Assembly: GCF_039536745.1 (NCBI RefSeq)
Contig: NZ_BAAAZE010000008.1
Span: 62,001-126,000 of the forward strand
Length of the DNA stretch: 64,000 nucleotides
Source of the DNA: Actimicrobium antarcticum
GTDB taxonomy: Bacteria; Pseudomonadota; Gammaproteobacteria; Burkholderiales; Burkholderiaceae_D
Direction of reading: 5' to 3'
A program made the position numbers and the translations under genes. Positions 35,072 to 44,362 of this stretch are shown in pieces. The notes under the pieces are model-generated. The model did not search any database. It was not told where the DNA came from and saw nothing but the letters and a program-made list of their open reading frames with translations. Each line of letters opens with the position of its first letter. The stretch's first letter is position 1.

Positions 35072-35234
35072 GACAGGTCGGCAACATCTGCGTCGTGGTT
35101 TTTGAAGAAATGACGCCTTTTCTGTCAAAATACGCGATGGACAAAATTGCAGTCCGACTCACGGGGCCGGAACCAGTGGCAGGGAAAAATCACTGGCGCC
35201 ATTTCCACCAACAATCATCACCAAGGATAAAACC

Positions 35235-36341
35235 ATGCAATTGGTCAAAACCAGCAGAGACACCCTACTCCGGCCGCTGCAGATTGTGAGCGGTATTGTC
35301 GAGCGTCGGCACACATTGCCGATTCTGGCCAATATCCTCATTCGCAAGGAAGGCGATACCGTGTCGTTCCTGTCGACCGACATCGAAGTACAGATCACGA
35401 CCCACATCAAGGTCGAGGGCGGCGGCGAAGCGGTCGCCACCACAGTGGCTGCGCGCAAGCTGCTCGACATCCTGCGTGCCCTGCCCGAGTCCGGCGATGT
35501 GTCGCTGACGATGGCGAATAAACGCATGACGGTGCAGTCCGGCAAATCACGTTTTGCCTTGCAAACGCTCGCGGCCGAAGAATTCCCGACCGTCACGCAA
35601 GCCGAGCATTACAGCGCGCAGCTGAGCCTGCCGCAAAAAACCCTGAAGCATCTGTTCAACATGGTCCATTTTTCGATGGCCCAGCAAGACATCCGGTATT
35701 ACCTGAATGGCTTGCTGCTGGTCGTCGATGGCAAGCATGTCATTGCCGTGGCAACCGATGGTCACCGGCTGGCGTTTTGCCAGGTCGAGACCGACCAGGA
35801 ATTCACGCGTCAGGAAGTCATCATTCCGCGCAAGACCATCATCGAATTGCAGCGCCTGCTCGAAGACACCGACGAACTGGTCCATATCGACATCGCCACC
35901 AACCAGGTCAAGCTAAAATTTGCCGACATCGAACTGATTTCGAAGCTGGTCGAAGGCAAGTTCCCGGACTACACCCGCGTTGTGCCGAAGGGGTACAAGA
36001 ACAACTTCACGCTTGGCCGTGACCAGTTGCTGCGCTCGTTGCAGCGCGCCGCGATCATGACCAGCGACAAGTTCAAGGGCGTACGCTGCATCGTCACACC
36101 GGGCAGCATGAAGGTCAGTTCGACCAATGCCGATCAGGAAGAGTCGGTCGAAGAAATCGAAATCGATTACGGTGGTGACAGCGTCGACATCGGCTTCAAT
36201 GTCACGTACCTGCTCGATGTGCTGAACAACCTCAAGTGCGATCAGGTCAACGTCGCACTGGGCGATGCCAATTCGTCGGCCTTGATCACCATTCCCGACA
36301 ATGCCGATTTCAAGTACGTCGTCATGCCGATGCGGATCTGA
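35235..36341 (+). CDS. dnaN: DNA polymerase III subunit beta (sliding clamp)
   Basis: A ring-shaped processivity clamp of 368 residues, normal length. The N-terminal MQLVKTSRDTLLRPLQIVSG, the segment RYYLNGLLLVVDGKHVIAVATDGHRLA (35696-35776) and the C-terminal end FKYVVMPMRI are diagnostic. The three clamp domains of about 120 residues each fit the length. An AAGGA ribosome binding site lies before the ATG. It is second in the dnaA-dnaN-gyrB order. Confidence 0.97.
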   Translation: MQLVKTSRDTLLRPLQIVSGIVERRHTLPILANILIRKEGDTVSFLSTDIEVQITTHIKVEGGGEAVATTVAARKLLDILRALPESGDVSLTMANKRMTVQSGKSRFALQTLAAEEFPTVTQAEHYSAQLSLPQKTLKHLFNMVHFSMAQQDIRYYLNGLLLVVDGKHVIAVATDGHRLAFCQVETDQEFTRQEVIIPRKTIIELQRLLEDTDELVHIDIATNQVKLKFADIELISKLVEGKFPDYTRVVPKGYKNNFTLGRDQLLRSLQRAAIMTSDKFKGVRCIVTPGSMKVSSTNADQEESVEEIEIDYGGDSVDIGFNVTYLLDVLNNLKCDQVNVALGDANSSALITIPDNADFKYVVMPMRI

Positions 36342-36360
36342 TCCGCCCTGAATGTTTGGT

Positions 36361-36384
36361 GCAAGGGGCCCGGTTGGCCCTTGC
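36361..36384 (+). terminator. hairpin after dnaN (weak terminator or attenuator)
   Basis: Arms GCAAGGGGCC and GGCCCTTGC form a stable hairpin 20 bp after the dnaN stop, but no T-run follows. It may be an attenuator or RNA-stability element ahead of gyrB. Confidence 0.4.
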
Positions 36385-36486
36385 CGTGTTACCGCAGTCG
36401 TCTTTGCAGAATTCCGTTTTTCAGTTCATCAGGTAGTTGGTTCGCAGAGTCAGCCCCAGCAGTCAGTCACCGTTTAGAAGGTACCC

Positions 36487-38985
36487 ATGTCCGCGATTCC
36501 CCAAGATAGTCCAGGCCAGCCGCAATCCAGCCAGTACGGCGCATCCTCCATCCAGATCCTCGAAGGGCTGGAAGCAGTACGCAAGCGTCCTGGCATGTAC
36601 ATTGGTGACACCTCCGACGGCACCGGCCTGCATCATCTGGTGTTCGAAGTGCTGGACAATTCGATCGATGAATCGCTGGCAGGACACTGTACCGAAATCA
36701 ACGTCACGATCCATTCCGATAATTCCATCTCGATCACCGATAACGGGCGCGGCATTCCGACCGGCATCAAGTGGGACGACAAGCACGAACCCAAGCGCAG
36801 CGCTGCCGAAATCGTCATGACCGAACTGCATGCCGGCGGCAAGTTCGACCAGAACTCGTACAAGGTGTCGGGCGGTTTGCACGGTGTGGGTGTGTCATGC
36901 GTGAATGGTTTGTCGAAGCTGTTGAAGCTGACCGTGCGGCGCGACGGCAAAGTGCACTACATGGAGTTCGTGCGCGGAATTCCGCAGCACCGCATCATCG
37001 ACACCGTCGACGGCGTGCAGATTTCACCAATCAAGGTGATCGGCGACACCGACAAGCGTGGCACCGAAGTGCACTTCTGGGCCGACGAAGACATCTTCAA
37101 CCACATCGAATTCCATTACGACATCCTGGCCAAGCGCATCCGCGAATTGTCCTTCCTGAACAATGGCGTGCGCATCAAACTGAGCGATCAGCGCACCGGC
37201 AAGGAAGAAGAATTCGCCTTCGAAGGCGGCACCCGTGGTTTCGTCGAATACATTAACAAGAGCAAGTCCGTCCTGCATCCGACGGTGTTTCAGGCCACTG
37301 GCGACAAACTGTCCGACCAGAACACCAACATCAGCGTCGATGTATCGATGCAATGGAACGATGCCTACAACGAGCAAGTGCTCTGCTTCACCAACAATAT
37401 CCCGCAACGCGATGGCGGCACCCATCTGACCGGCTTGCGCGCGGCCATGACTCGGGTCATCAACAAATACATCGAAGAGCACGAGTTCGCCAAACGCGCC
37501 AAAGTGGAAGTCACCGGCGACGACATGCGCGAGGGTCTGACCTGCGTGCTGTCGGTCAAGGTACCGGAGCCGAAGTTCAGCTCGCAAACCAAGGACAAGC
37601 TGGTCTCCAGCGAAGTGCGCGGCCCGGTCGAAGAGATCGTCGCCAAGACCCTGTCGGACTATCTGCAGGAAAAACCGAACGACGCCAAGATCATCTGCGG
37701 CAAGATCGTCGAAGCCGCGCGTGCCCGTGAAGCAGCGCGCAAGGCCCGCGAACTGACGCGTCGCAAAGGCGTCATGGACGGCCTCGGCCTGTCCTCCAAA
37801 CTGGCCGATTGCCAGGAAAAAGATCCGGCCCTGTGCGAGTTGTACATCGTCGAGGGGGACTCCGCCGGCGGCTCCGCCAAGCAAGGTCGCGACCGTAAAT
37901 TCCAGGCCATCCTGCCACTGCGCGGCAAGGTCCTGAACGTCGAAAAAGCCCGCTTTGAAAAGATGCTGTCGTCCGAGCAGATCACCACCCTGATCGCCAC
38001 GCTGGGCACCAGTATCGGCCCCGATGAATTCAATCCCGACAAGCTGCGTTACCACCGCATCATCATCATGACCGACGCCGACGTCGACGGCGCGCACATC
38101 CGCACGCTGTTGCTGACGCTGCTGTACCGGCAAATGCCGGCACTGGTCGAGCGTGGCCATGTCTACATCGCGCAGCCGCCGCTGTACAAGGTCAAGCACG
38201 GTCGTGACGAGCGCTACCTGAAGGACGATGTCGAAGAAGCCGCCTACATGATGCAGATCGCACTCAATGACGCCGCCCTGATCCCGCAGGAAAACGCCGA
38301 TGCCATCAGCGGTGACGCGCTGGCCGAACTGGTCCGTCAGTACAACACCGCCAACGCGATCATCATGCGACTGGCGCGCGCGGTCGACAATGCCGCGTTA
38401 TCAGCGATCATGACCGGCGTCACGCTGGACCTGAGCACGCCGGAAAGCTCGGCCCAATCCGCCGCCGCCATGATGGCCACGATCAACGATCCATCGGTCG
38501 AGATCATCGTGCGATCGGATAGCTTGTCCGACAAGCACCAGCTGCGTATCCAGCGCATGTACCACGGCAATATCAAGGTCAGCGTGATCGACGCCGACTT
38601 TGTCAGTGGCCCGGATTACCAGGTGCTGGCCAATGCCGCCGCGACCTTCAAGGGCTTGCTTGGCGAAGGTGCGATGGTACGTCGTGGCACCGGTGAACGC
38701 ATCAAGGAAACCCGCATCAACGATTTCCATCAGGCCATGGCCTGGTTGCGCGAGGAAGCCGAACGCGGCGTCTCGAAGCAGCGCTACAAAGGTCTGGGCG
38801 AAATGAACCCGATGCAGCTGTGGGAAACCACCATGGACCCGGCCGTGCGCCGCTTGCTCAAGGTGCAGATTGATGATGCCATTGCAGCGGATCAGATTTT
38901 CACGACGCTGATGGGCGATGATGTGGAGCCGCGCCGGGCGTTTATCGAAGCCAATGCTTTGCAGGCGGGGAATATTGATATTTGA
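36487..38985 (+). CDS. gyrB: DNA gyrase subunit B
   Basis: The ATPase subunit of gyrase, which introduces negative supercoils. The 832 residues include the GHKL ATPase domain (EGLEAVRKRPGMYIGDTS, VLDNSIDESLAGHC, NGRGIPTGIK) and the transducer. The TOPRIM domain has YIVEGDSAGGSAKQGR near residue 455 and the magnesium motif DADVDGAHI. The C-terminal QRYKGLGEMNPMQLWETTMD is present. Length is typical of betaproteobacterial GyrB, slightly longer than E. coli (804). A perfect terminator follows. Confidence 0.98.
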   Translation: MSAIPQDSPGQPQSSQYGASSIQILEGLEAVRKRPGMYIGDTSDGTGLHHLVFEVLDNSIDESLAGHCTEINVTIHSDNSISITDNGRGIPTGIKWDDKHEPKRSAAEIVMTELHAGGKFDQNSYKVSGGLHGVGVSCVNGLSKLLKLTVRRDGKVHYMEFVRGIPQHRIIDTVDGVQISPIKVIGDTDKRGTEVHFWADEDIFNHIEFHYDILAKRIRELSFLNNGVRIKLSDQRTGKEEEFAFEGGTRGFVEYINKSKSVLHPTVFQATGDKLSDQNTNISVDVSMQWNDAYNEQVLCFTNNIPQRDGGTHLTGLRAAMTRVINKYIEEHEFAKRAKVEVTGDDMREGLTCVLSVKVPEPKFSSQTKDKLVSSEVRGPVEEIVAKTLSDYLQEKPNDAKIICGKIVEAARAREAARKARELTRRKGVMDGLGLSSKLADCQEKDPALCELYIVEGDSAGGSAKQGRDRKFQAILPLRGKVLNVEKARFEKMLSSEQITTLIATLGTSIGPDEFNPDKLRYHRIIIMTDADVDGAHIRTLLLTLLYRQMPALVERGHVYIAQPPLYKVKHGRDERYLKDDVEEAAYMMQIALNDAALIPQENADAISGDALAELVRQYNTANAIIMRLARAVDNAALSAIMTGVTLDLSTPESSAQSAAAMMATINDPSVEIIVRSDSLSDKHQLRIQRMYHGNIKVSVIDADFVSGPDYQVLANAAATFKGLLGEGAMVRRGTGERIKETRINDFHQAMAWLREEAERGVSKQRYKGLGEMNPMQLWETTMDPAVRRLLKVQIDDAIAADQIFTTLMGDDVEPRRAFIEANALQAGNIDI

Positions 38986-39041
38986 TCGTCGGTAGCAGAT
39001 CCGAAACGCAGAGGGATAACGGCGTAACGACAGAAGCAAAA

Positions 39042-39071
39042 AGAGGGCTGCGAATGCAGCCCTCTTTTTTT
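39042..39071 (+). terminator. terminator after gyrB
   Basis: A perfect 10-bp stem AGAGGGCTGC / GCAGCCCTCT with loop GAAT and a T7 tail, 56 bp after the gyrB stop. The A-rich left side may also allow it to act in the other direction. Confidence 0.92.
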
Positions 39072-39435
39072 ACGTAAAAATTAATGCCAGTCGGAGTTAA
39101 ACCGGCACTTTTTGCCACCTGCGCGTGAACCTCTTGCTGCCAGGTTTGTGCGGGCGAATTGCAGGCAGATAGCCCTGATTCCTTTCCATTGCAGTACAGA
39201 CAGTGCGCAGTCGCTTCATTTTCGTTCAGTTAATTTGAACAATGTCATCAAATTGCACGCTCCATCGACGATGAGAGCAAAGGCACAATGTATTGCTTCA
39301 GGAGGCAATGCCACGCATGCACGCCGCGAAGAATCCGCATTCCAGCTGTGCCGAATCCTGCCCAACGCTGTACAGCGACGCAGGAAGCAAGACTATCGCT
39401 CCACTAAATCACTGAAACATCACCAGGAAAAATTC
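39072..39435. other. 364-bp intergenic region upstream of the YceI gene
   Basis: An open frame in phase with the YceI gene runs back to 39112, but its translation has no family character and the signal peptide starts at 39436. The stretch presumably holds the promoter. A TTAATTTGAACAATG segment at about 39226 is AT-rich, but no clear -35/-10 pair or binding site was identified. Confidence 0.5.
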
Positions 39436-40005
39436 ATGAAAAAGCAATTCGCCGGCCTCGTTCTTGCTCTCGCCGCATCTGCACCTGCTCTGGCTGCGTC
39501 GGAAACTTTTGTAATCGACGGCACCCACACGTTGCCGCGTTTTTCGTATAGCCATTTGGGGTTTTCGACCCAGCTTTCGCGCTTCGACAAAACCACCGGT
39601 ACGATCGTCGTCGACAAGGCTGCCAAGACCGGCTCCGTGGACATCGTCATCGACACGCGCTCGGTCAACACCGGCTTCCCGCTGTTCAACGAACATATTC
39701 AGGGCGCTGACTTTCTGGACACAGCCAAGTACCCGACCGCAACCTTCAAATCAACCAAAGTGGTCTTCGACGGCGACAAGCCAGCCAAAGTTGAGGGGAA
39801 CCTCACCATCAAGGGCGTGACCAAGCCAGTGACATTGACCATCACTTCTTTCGTGGCCGGACCGCACCCGATGCTGAAGAAAGAGGCAATTGGTGCGAAC
39901 GCCACGGTGACCATCAAGCGGACCGACTTCAATGCCGGCAAATACACACCCACCGTCGGCGACGACGTGACGATCGAGCTTCCGGTCGAAGCTATCAAGC
40001 AATAA
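39436..40005 (+). CDS. YceI-family periplasmic protein
   Basis: A secreted lipocalin-like beta barrel of 189 residues that binds isoprenoid-type lipids in characterised members. The start at 39436 gives a clean signal peptide (MKKQFAGLVLALAASAPALA, cleavage near residue 20). The mature protein begins with the family strand SETFVIDGTHTLPRFSYSHL. Other landmarks are DTRSVNTGFPLFNEHIQGAD and GNLTIKGVTKPVTLTI. A CAGGAAAAATTC leader carries the ribosome binding site. The pirin gene follows after 31 bp and may be cotranscribed. Confidence 0.93.
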   Translation: MKKQFAGLVLALAASAPALAASETFVIDGTHTLPRFSYSHLGFSTQLSRFDKTTGTIVVDKAAKTGSVDIVIDTRSVNTGFPLFNEHIQGADFLDTAKYPTATFKSTKVVFDGDKPAKVEGNLTIKGVTKPVTLTITSFVAGPHPMLKKEAIGANATVTIKRTDFNAGKYTPTVGDDVTIELPVEAIKQ

Positions 40006-40036
40006 TGCAAGCTGTCATCCACCAGGAGAACGCCCC

Positions 40037-40738
40037 ATGCTGACCCTTCGCAAATCGCAAGACCGCGGCTATGCCGACCACGGCTGGCTCAAAAGCTACC
40101 ATTCGTTTTCGTTCGCCGGGTATCACGATCCGGCGCACATGGAGTGGGGCAACCTGCGCGTCATCAACGAAGACCATATTGCAGCGGGCATGGGCTTCGG
40201 CAAGCACAGTCATCGCGACATGGAAATCATCAGCTATGTACTTTCGGGTGAACTGGCGCATCAGGACAGCATGGGCAACGTCAAAGGCATCCCGCCGGGT
40301 GACGTGCAGCGCATGAGCGCCGGCACGGGTGTCGCGCATAGCGAGTTCAACCATGCCAAGGATCAGACCACCCACTTCCTGCAGATCTGGATTGTGCCGA
40401 ACGTGACGGGCATTGCGCCGGGTTACGAGCAGAAGACGATTCCGGCGGCAGACAAGCGTGGCGCACTGCGTCTGATCGCCTCGTCAGATGGCGCACAAGA
40501 CTCCGTGACCATCCACGCCGATGCCGCACTGTATTCGGGTCTGTTCGACGGCACTGAGCACGCGGAACTAGCGCTCGATCAACACCGTAAAGCCTATGTG
40601 CATCTGGTGCGTGGCGTGCTTGAAGTCAACGGCCAATCCCTCAGCGCAGGTGACGCGGTATTGCTGGAAGCGGAAAGCCGCATCACGCTGGCCAACGGTA
40701 GCAATGCCGAGGTGCTGGTCTTCGACCTGGCGGCTTGA
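40037..40738 (+). CDS. pirin family (bicupin) protein
   Basis: The 233 residues match the YhhW-type pirin length. The N-terminal cupin has the metal-binding pattern FGKHSHRDMEIISYVLSGE, with two His and a Glu around residues 55-63; the family start reads LRKSQDRGYADHGWLKSYHS. YhhW-type members show quercetin 2,3-dioxygenase activity in vitro, while the physiological role is unclear. An AGGAG ribosome binding site lies 9 bp before the ATG. It is the likely second gene of a YceI-pirin unit. Confidence 0.92.
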   Translation: MLTLRKSQDRGYADHGWLKSYHSFSFAGYHDPAHMEWGNLRVINEDHIAAGMGFGKHSHRDMEIISYVLSGELAHQDSMGNVKGIPPGDVQRMSAGTGVAHSEFNHAKDQTTHFLQIWIVPNVTGIAPGYEQKTIPAADKRGALRLIASSDGAQDSVTIHADAALYSGLFDGTEHAELALDQHRKAYVHLVRGVLEVNGQSLSAGDAVLLEAESRITLANGSNAEVLVFDLAA

Positions 40739-40818
40739 CAATATGGATTGAACGGATCGGGTGACTCGGGCAGGTGCCTGCCATTATGGATTTAACGCAG
40801 GTCCGCCATGGGGAAAAA

Positions 40819-41120
40819 ATGGTAACGATCGCCATGGTGTATTACTCGGGTTAGGGTCACACAAAACGCATGGCAGAGGCCGTCGCGCATGGCGCTGGCG
40901 CGTAACTCCTCGTCGTTGATGCCTAGGGCAATTTGTCCGAAGGTGGTTGGGAGGCACTGGTTGCCGCTGACGCCGTCATCATGGGCCGCCCTACCTATAT
41001 GGGCAGTGTGCCCTGGCAGTTCAAGAAATTTGCCAAGGGGTCGTCCACGCCAGCGATCTCGATACTGCCAAACTGTTCGGCCAGCGCGTGGCCGAGGTAA
41101 CTGCCCACCGTAAGCGCTGA
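40819..41120 (+). pseudogene. dead flavodoxin/WrbA-type NAD(P)H:quinone oxidoreductase gene
   Basis: Starting at the ATG at 40819, one frame reads MVTIAMVYYSG-stop-GHTKRMAEAVAHGAGA-stop-LLVVDA-stop-GNLSEGGWEALVAADAVIMG then RPTYMGSVPWQFKKFA. A second frame then supplies ASDLDTAKLFGQRVAEVTAH and a TGA at 41118-41120. These are the FMN-binding YYSGYGHT loop, the SPTYMG-type loop and the C-terminal helix of WrbA-like flavodoxins. Three in-frame stops, a frameshift and the loss of about 70 central residues show that it is inactive. A LysR gene starts 122 bp downstream on the same strand. Confidence 0.88.
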
Positions 41121-41242
41121 GTTTGCAGGGGTAGTGATCGCGGTCGCCATTCTTACCTGGCGGGGACTGTGTTGCCATGCTCCGGGTCCGAGGGCCGTTA
41201 ATTGATGGCATGATGCAAGCGATCTGAATTCCGACTTCCACT

Positions 41243-42187
41243 ATGCCCACACCACGCGATGCATTGACTCCCGCCGCTCTCTCCATGCTCCAGGTGATCG
41301 CCGAGACGGGCAGTTTTGCTGCTGCCGCGCGGGCCAGCAATATGGTGCCAAGCGCCCTGACCTATCGCGTGCGCCAGATGGAAGAGGCTCTCGATGTCCT
41401 GTTGTTCGACCGCCGTTCACGCCAGGCCAAACTGACCGAAGCGGGGACGGAATTGTTGCGCGAGAGCGGCTGCCTGCTGGCCGAAATTGACGCCGTCGCC
41501 AATCGTGTCAAACGCGTGGCCACTGGTTGGGAACCGCAGTTGACCATTGCCGTCGATAGCATCATCAACCATGCGACAGTGATGGAACTGTGTACCAATT
41601 TTTTTAACCTGAATCCACCCACACGCTTGAAACTGCGTGTCGAAACGCTGTCAGGCACACTCGAATCGCTGGTGTCGGGACAAGCTGATCTGGCGCTGGG
41701 CGTCGTGATGGATGACAACACCAAGACCGGTTTGCACCGTGAGCTACTCGGCACGGTCAGCTTCGTCTTTGCGGTGGCTGCGCATCATCCGCTGGCAATC
41801 GCCACGCAGCCGTTATCCGACAAGGTGATCCGGCAGCACCGGGCGGTGGCCGTTGCCGACACCGTCAAACGCGGTACGAGCTTGTCGATAGGGTTGCTGA
41901 CCGGGCAGGATGTTTTCACGGTGGCAGACATGCCGACCAAACTGGATGCGCAAGTGCGCGGCCTGGGGGCCGGTTTTTTGCCGACCTGCCTCGCGCAACC
42001 CTATCTCGATACCGGACGGTTGGTCGCCAGAAGCGTGGAGCGTACGCAGCAGCAAATCCAGGCCAGTTACGCTTGGCGCAAGAGCGGTACGTCAGGCCAA
42101 GGACGCGCCCTGCAGTGGTGGCTGGCTCAACTGCAAAATCCGGTGACGCGTGCGGCGTTGCTGGGGGAGCGCGACAGATTGGGCTAG
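41243..42187 (+). CDS. LysR-family transcriptional regulator
   Basis: A 314-residue regulator of normal length. The helix-turn-helix region is ALSMLQVIAETGSFAAAARA followed by MVPSALTYRVRQMEEALDV, and the effector domain starts near residue 92. It resembles the AllS/YhaJ-like branch. Its likely former target, the flavodoxin-type gene immediately upstream, is now a pseudogene, so it may be an orphan or may control distant genes. The ATG lacks a strong ribosome binding site. Confidence 0.9.
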   Translation: MPTPRDALTPAALSMLQVIAETGSFAAAARASNMVPSALTYRVRQMEEALDVLLFDRRSRQAKLTEAGTELLRESGCLLAEIDAVANRVKRVATGWEPQLTIAVDSIINHATVMELCTNFFNLNPPTRLKLRVETLSGTLESLVSGQADLALGVVMDDNTKTGLHRELLGTVSFVFAVAAHHPLAIATQPLSDKVIRQHRAVAVADTVKRGTSLSIGLLTGQDVFTVADMPTKLDAQVRGLGAGFLPTCLAQPYLDTGRLVARSVERTQQQIQASYAWRKSGTSGQGRALQWWLAQLQNPVTRAALLGERDRLG

Positions 42188-42350
42188 CAGGCCACTGGTC
42201 CGGTACGATTGCCTGCCAGCGCGCCAGGATTGGGTGTCAAGTGGCAAGCGCCATGCCTCGCGACAGCGCCTGGAAAAGTGATCGGCGCCGATGCTGATCG
42301 ACGGCTGTTTTGTCTTGATGCGGTGTGTCTGGCTCGCACGCGGCGCGCCG

Positions 42351-43847
42351 TTAAAACAGCGCGTCCTGACTTGCTCCCGCCATTTTCTGCCCGGCCCCGC
42401 CACGCACTGCGCGCAGCCGGATACCGGCGGCAATATGCGCGTCGGCCACCCGGGCACGCGCCCGGCGCCCGGCGTCCAGATGGTCAACCAGTGGTGCCGG
42501 ATAGTCGGTACCGATCAACACGCCGCAAGCAGCTTGTACCGTCAGCGGCATGCTCCACGGCGCGACCAGATACGCGTCGGGCACAGCTCGCAGCGCCGGC
42601 AACCATCGCCGCACGAACACGCCCGCGGGATCGAGTTCCTGCGCCTGCTTGACCGGGTTATAGGCCAGCATGCTGCTTGCGCCAGCCGTGCCGGCATGGA
42701 TCTGCATCTGGTTGTAGTGGATGGCCGGCTCGTAGTCGACAAATTCCCGTGCAAGAAACAGCGCCGGTTCGCGCCAGTGCAGCCACAGTTCATTGAGTGC
42801 AAAGGACAGCACCATGCCGCGCATGCGCATATTGATCCAGCCGGTGTGCTGCAGCATTTTCATCGCCGCATCCACCATCGGATACCCGGTCTCGCCGTCC
42901 CGCCAGCACGCGAAATGCGACGGGTTGAATTCTGCTTCGCGTAGCCCGTTCATGCCGGGGTGGATGTTGTCGAATTCCAGTCGCGGCATCGATTCCATAT
43001 TTTGGAAATACCCGGCACGCCAGCGCAGACGGTCGGCAAAAAACCGCAGGGCATTGATCAGGCGCTCGCGCTGGTACCTGTCGACGGCAAGCTCCGGCGA
43101 GTCCACGCGCCGGTTCATGGCGAGCACGATTTCACGCATCGTGATTACCCCGTGTGCCAGGAATGGACTGAGCCGGGAGCAACCATGCTCGGCGGAGATC
43201 GGACTGGAAATTGCGTGCGGATAACGGATGATCTTGGTCCGGATGAATTCGGTCAGCAGCCGGATGGCTTCGGCGCGCCCGCCTCTGACACGGCCGGGCT
43301 TGTCGTGGCCGGCTGCCTGGAGCGGTGCGACGGACGCGACCAGCATCGGGTGCAACCCTGACGGCACAATATTGCGCGGCGCCTTGACTGGCTCGCTGCT
43401 CGCATAGGTATCGAGTTCGGCGAGCCAGTCACGCTTCGCACGCGCCTCCTGGCCGCGGATGACCCCGTTCTGCGGAGTTTGCCGCCATCGCACGCCGCGC
43501 TTGCTGCACCACGTAGCGACCAGCTTGTCACGTTGGTACGAGGCCCAGTTCCCAGTTTCCTGATGGCTCCACAGCGTTGCAAATGGCTGCTGTTGCCATA
43601 TCTGCTCCAGCAGGTCGGGCGCCGAACCTGTCATCTCCACGAGCGCCGCACCGCGGTCCTGCAAGGCGGCATGCAGGCTATCGAGGCATTCACGGATGAA
43701 GGCGCCATGGGCCGCTGAAAAATCCGGCGCGAGAACGATCTCCGGTTCATGCAGGAACAGCGCCAGCACCGGGCCGGCAGCGGCAGCTCCGGCCAGCGGC
43801 GCGTGGTCGCGAATGCGCAGGTCGCGCTTGAACCAGACCACTTCCAT
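42351..43847 (-). CDS. cryptochrome/photolyase family protein
   Basis: A light-dependent DNA repair flavoenzyme or photoreceptor. The start at 43847 gives MEVVWFKRDLRIRDHAPLAG and 498 residues, with AAGGAAATGACGTA before the ATG; the frame to 43997 is an extension. The N-terminal photolyase alpha/beta domain covers about 1-130. The C-terminal FAD-binding helical domain has RLSPFLAHGVITMREI, GETGYPMVDAAMKML, NMRMRGMVLSFALNEL and EPAIHYNQMQIHAGTAG. Whether it repairs cyclobutane dimers cannot be told from motifs alone. Confidence 0.92.
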   Translation of the reverse strand: MEVVWFKRDLRIRDHAPLAGAAAAGPVLALFLHEPEIVLAPDFSAAHGAFIRECLDSLHAALQDRGAALVEMTGSAPDLLEQIWQQQPFATLWSHQETGNWASYQRDKLVATWCSKRGVRWRQTPQNGVIRGQEARAKRDWLAELDTYASSEPVKAPRNIVPSGLHPMLVASVAPLQAAGHDKPGRVRGGRAEAIRLLTEFIRTKIIRYPHAISSPISAEHGCSRLSPFLAHGVITMREIVLAMNRRVDSPELAVDRYQRERLINALRFFADRLRWRAGYFQNMESMPRLEFDNIHPGMNGLREAEFNPSHFACWRDGETGYPMVDAAMKMLQHTGWINMRMRGMVLSFALNELWLHWREPALFLAREFVDYEPAIHYNQMQIHAGTAGASSMLAYNPVKQAQELDPAGVFVRRWLPALRAVPDAYLVAPWSMPLTVQAACGVLIGTDYPAPLVDHLDAGRRARARVADAHIAAGIRLRAVRGGAGQKMAGASQDALF

Positions 43848-43947
43848 TACGTCATTTCCTTCATGATTTTCAGAGAGTTTCCGAACACTGGCCTGCCGAA
43901 TGTTGACTATTCCCGTCATGCATTGATAGTGCCTGATGTGCGAGGTT

Positions 43948-44301
43948 TTATTTGCTGCGCAGTCGCGCGCTTTTCCGGCTCTTTTCGAAAAAAGCATCGG
44001 GCTTGGTCTTGACCCACTTCAGAAAGCGCTGCATTTCATCTTGTTGCTTCAAGTGTTCAATCGTGGAAAATTGCCGCGCCAGTTCCGTTTCGGTAAAAAG
44101 CGCATGAATTTGACGGTGGCAGATACGATGCAGGTCAACGGTCAGCGATCCACCCTGCGACTTGGGTACGAGATGGTGGGCGTCTTTCTGCTGTCCCGGT
44201 ATGGGTCGTTCGCACAATGGACACACGGTATCCTGCGTGCTTTTATGCAGCCAAGACTCCGGAAGTGCCACATTTTTTTTCCTCTTTATCCGTCCGATCA
44301 T
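43948..44301 (-). CDS. HNH endonuclease domain protein
   Basis: A small 117-residue protein with a zinc-type HNH fold. A CPLC pair at residues 27-30 is followed by DAHHLVPKSQGGS (the first His pair) and LHRICHRQIHALF (the closing His residues). The N- and C-termini are basic, suiting nucleic acid binding. It lies between the photolyase gene (100 bp ahead) and the FolB-type gene, in the same direction. Stand-alone HNH proteins of this size occur widely in proteobacteria; no specific substrate or defence role is evident. Confidence 0.87.
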   Translation of the reverse strand: MIGRIKRKKNVALPESWLHKSTQDTVCPLCERPIPGQQKDAHHLVPKSQGGSLTVDLHRICHRQIHALFTETELARQFSTIEHLKQQDEMQRFLKWVKTKPDAFFEKSRKSARLRSK

Positions 44302-44362
44302 TGAACCAACCTGAAAATGTCTGCTGAAAAGACGACGCGTTTCCTGTCGCCCTCGACTCTTT

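Noticed and set aside
33668..35128. 486-codon minus-strand frame opposite dnaA, and a 391-codon one opposite gyrB (37024-38199)
   Set aside because: They are antisense shadows caused by GC-rich codon usage of strongly conserved genes; no independent signals.
40819..41120. Stop-codon readthrough or selenocysteine use in the flavodoxin-type gene
   Set aside because: The three stops are TAG, TAA and TAG, there is also a frameshift and a central deletion, and no recoding element is visible.
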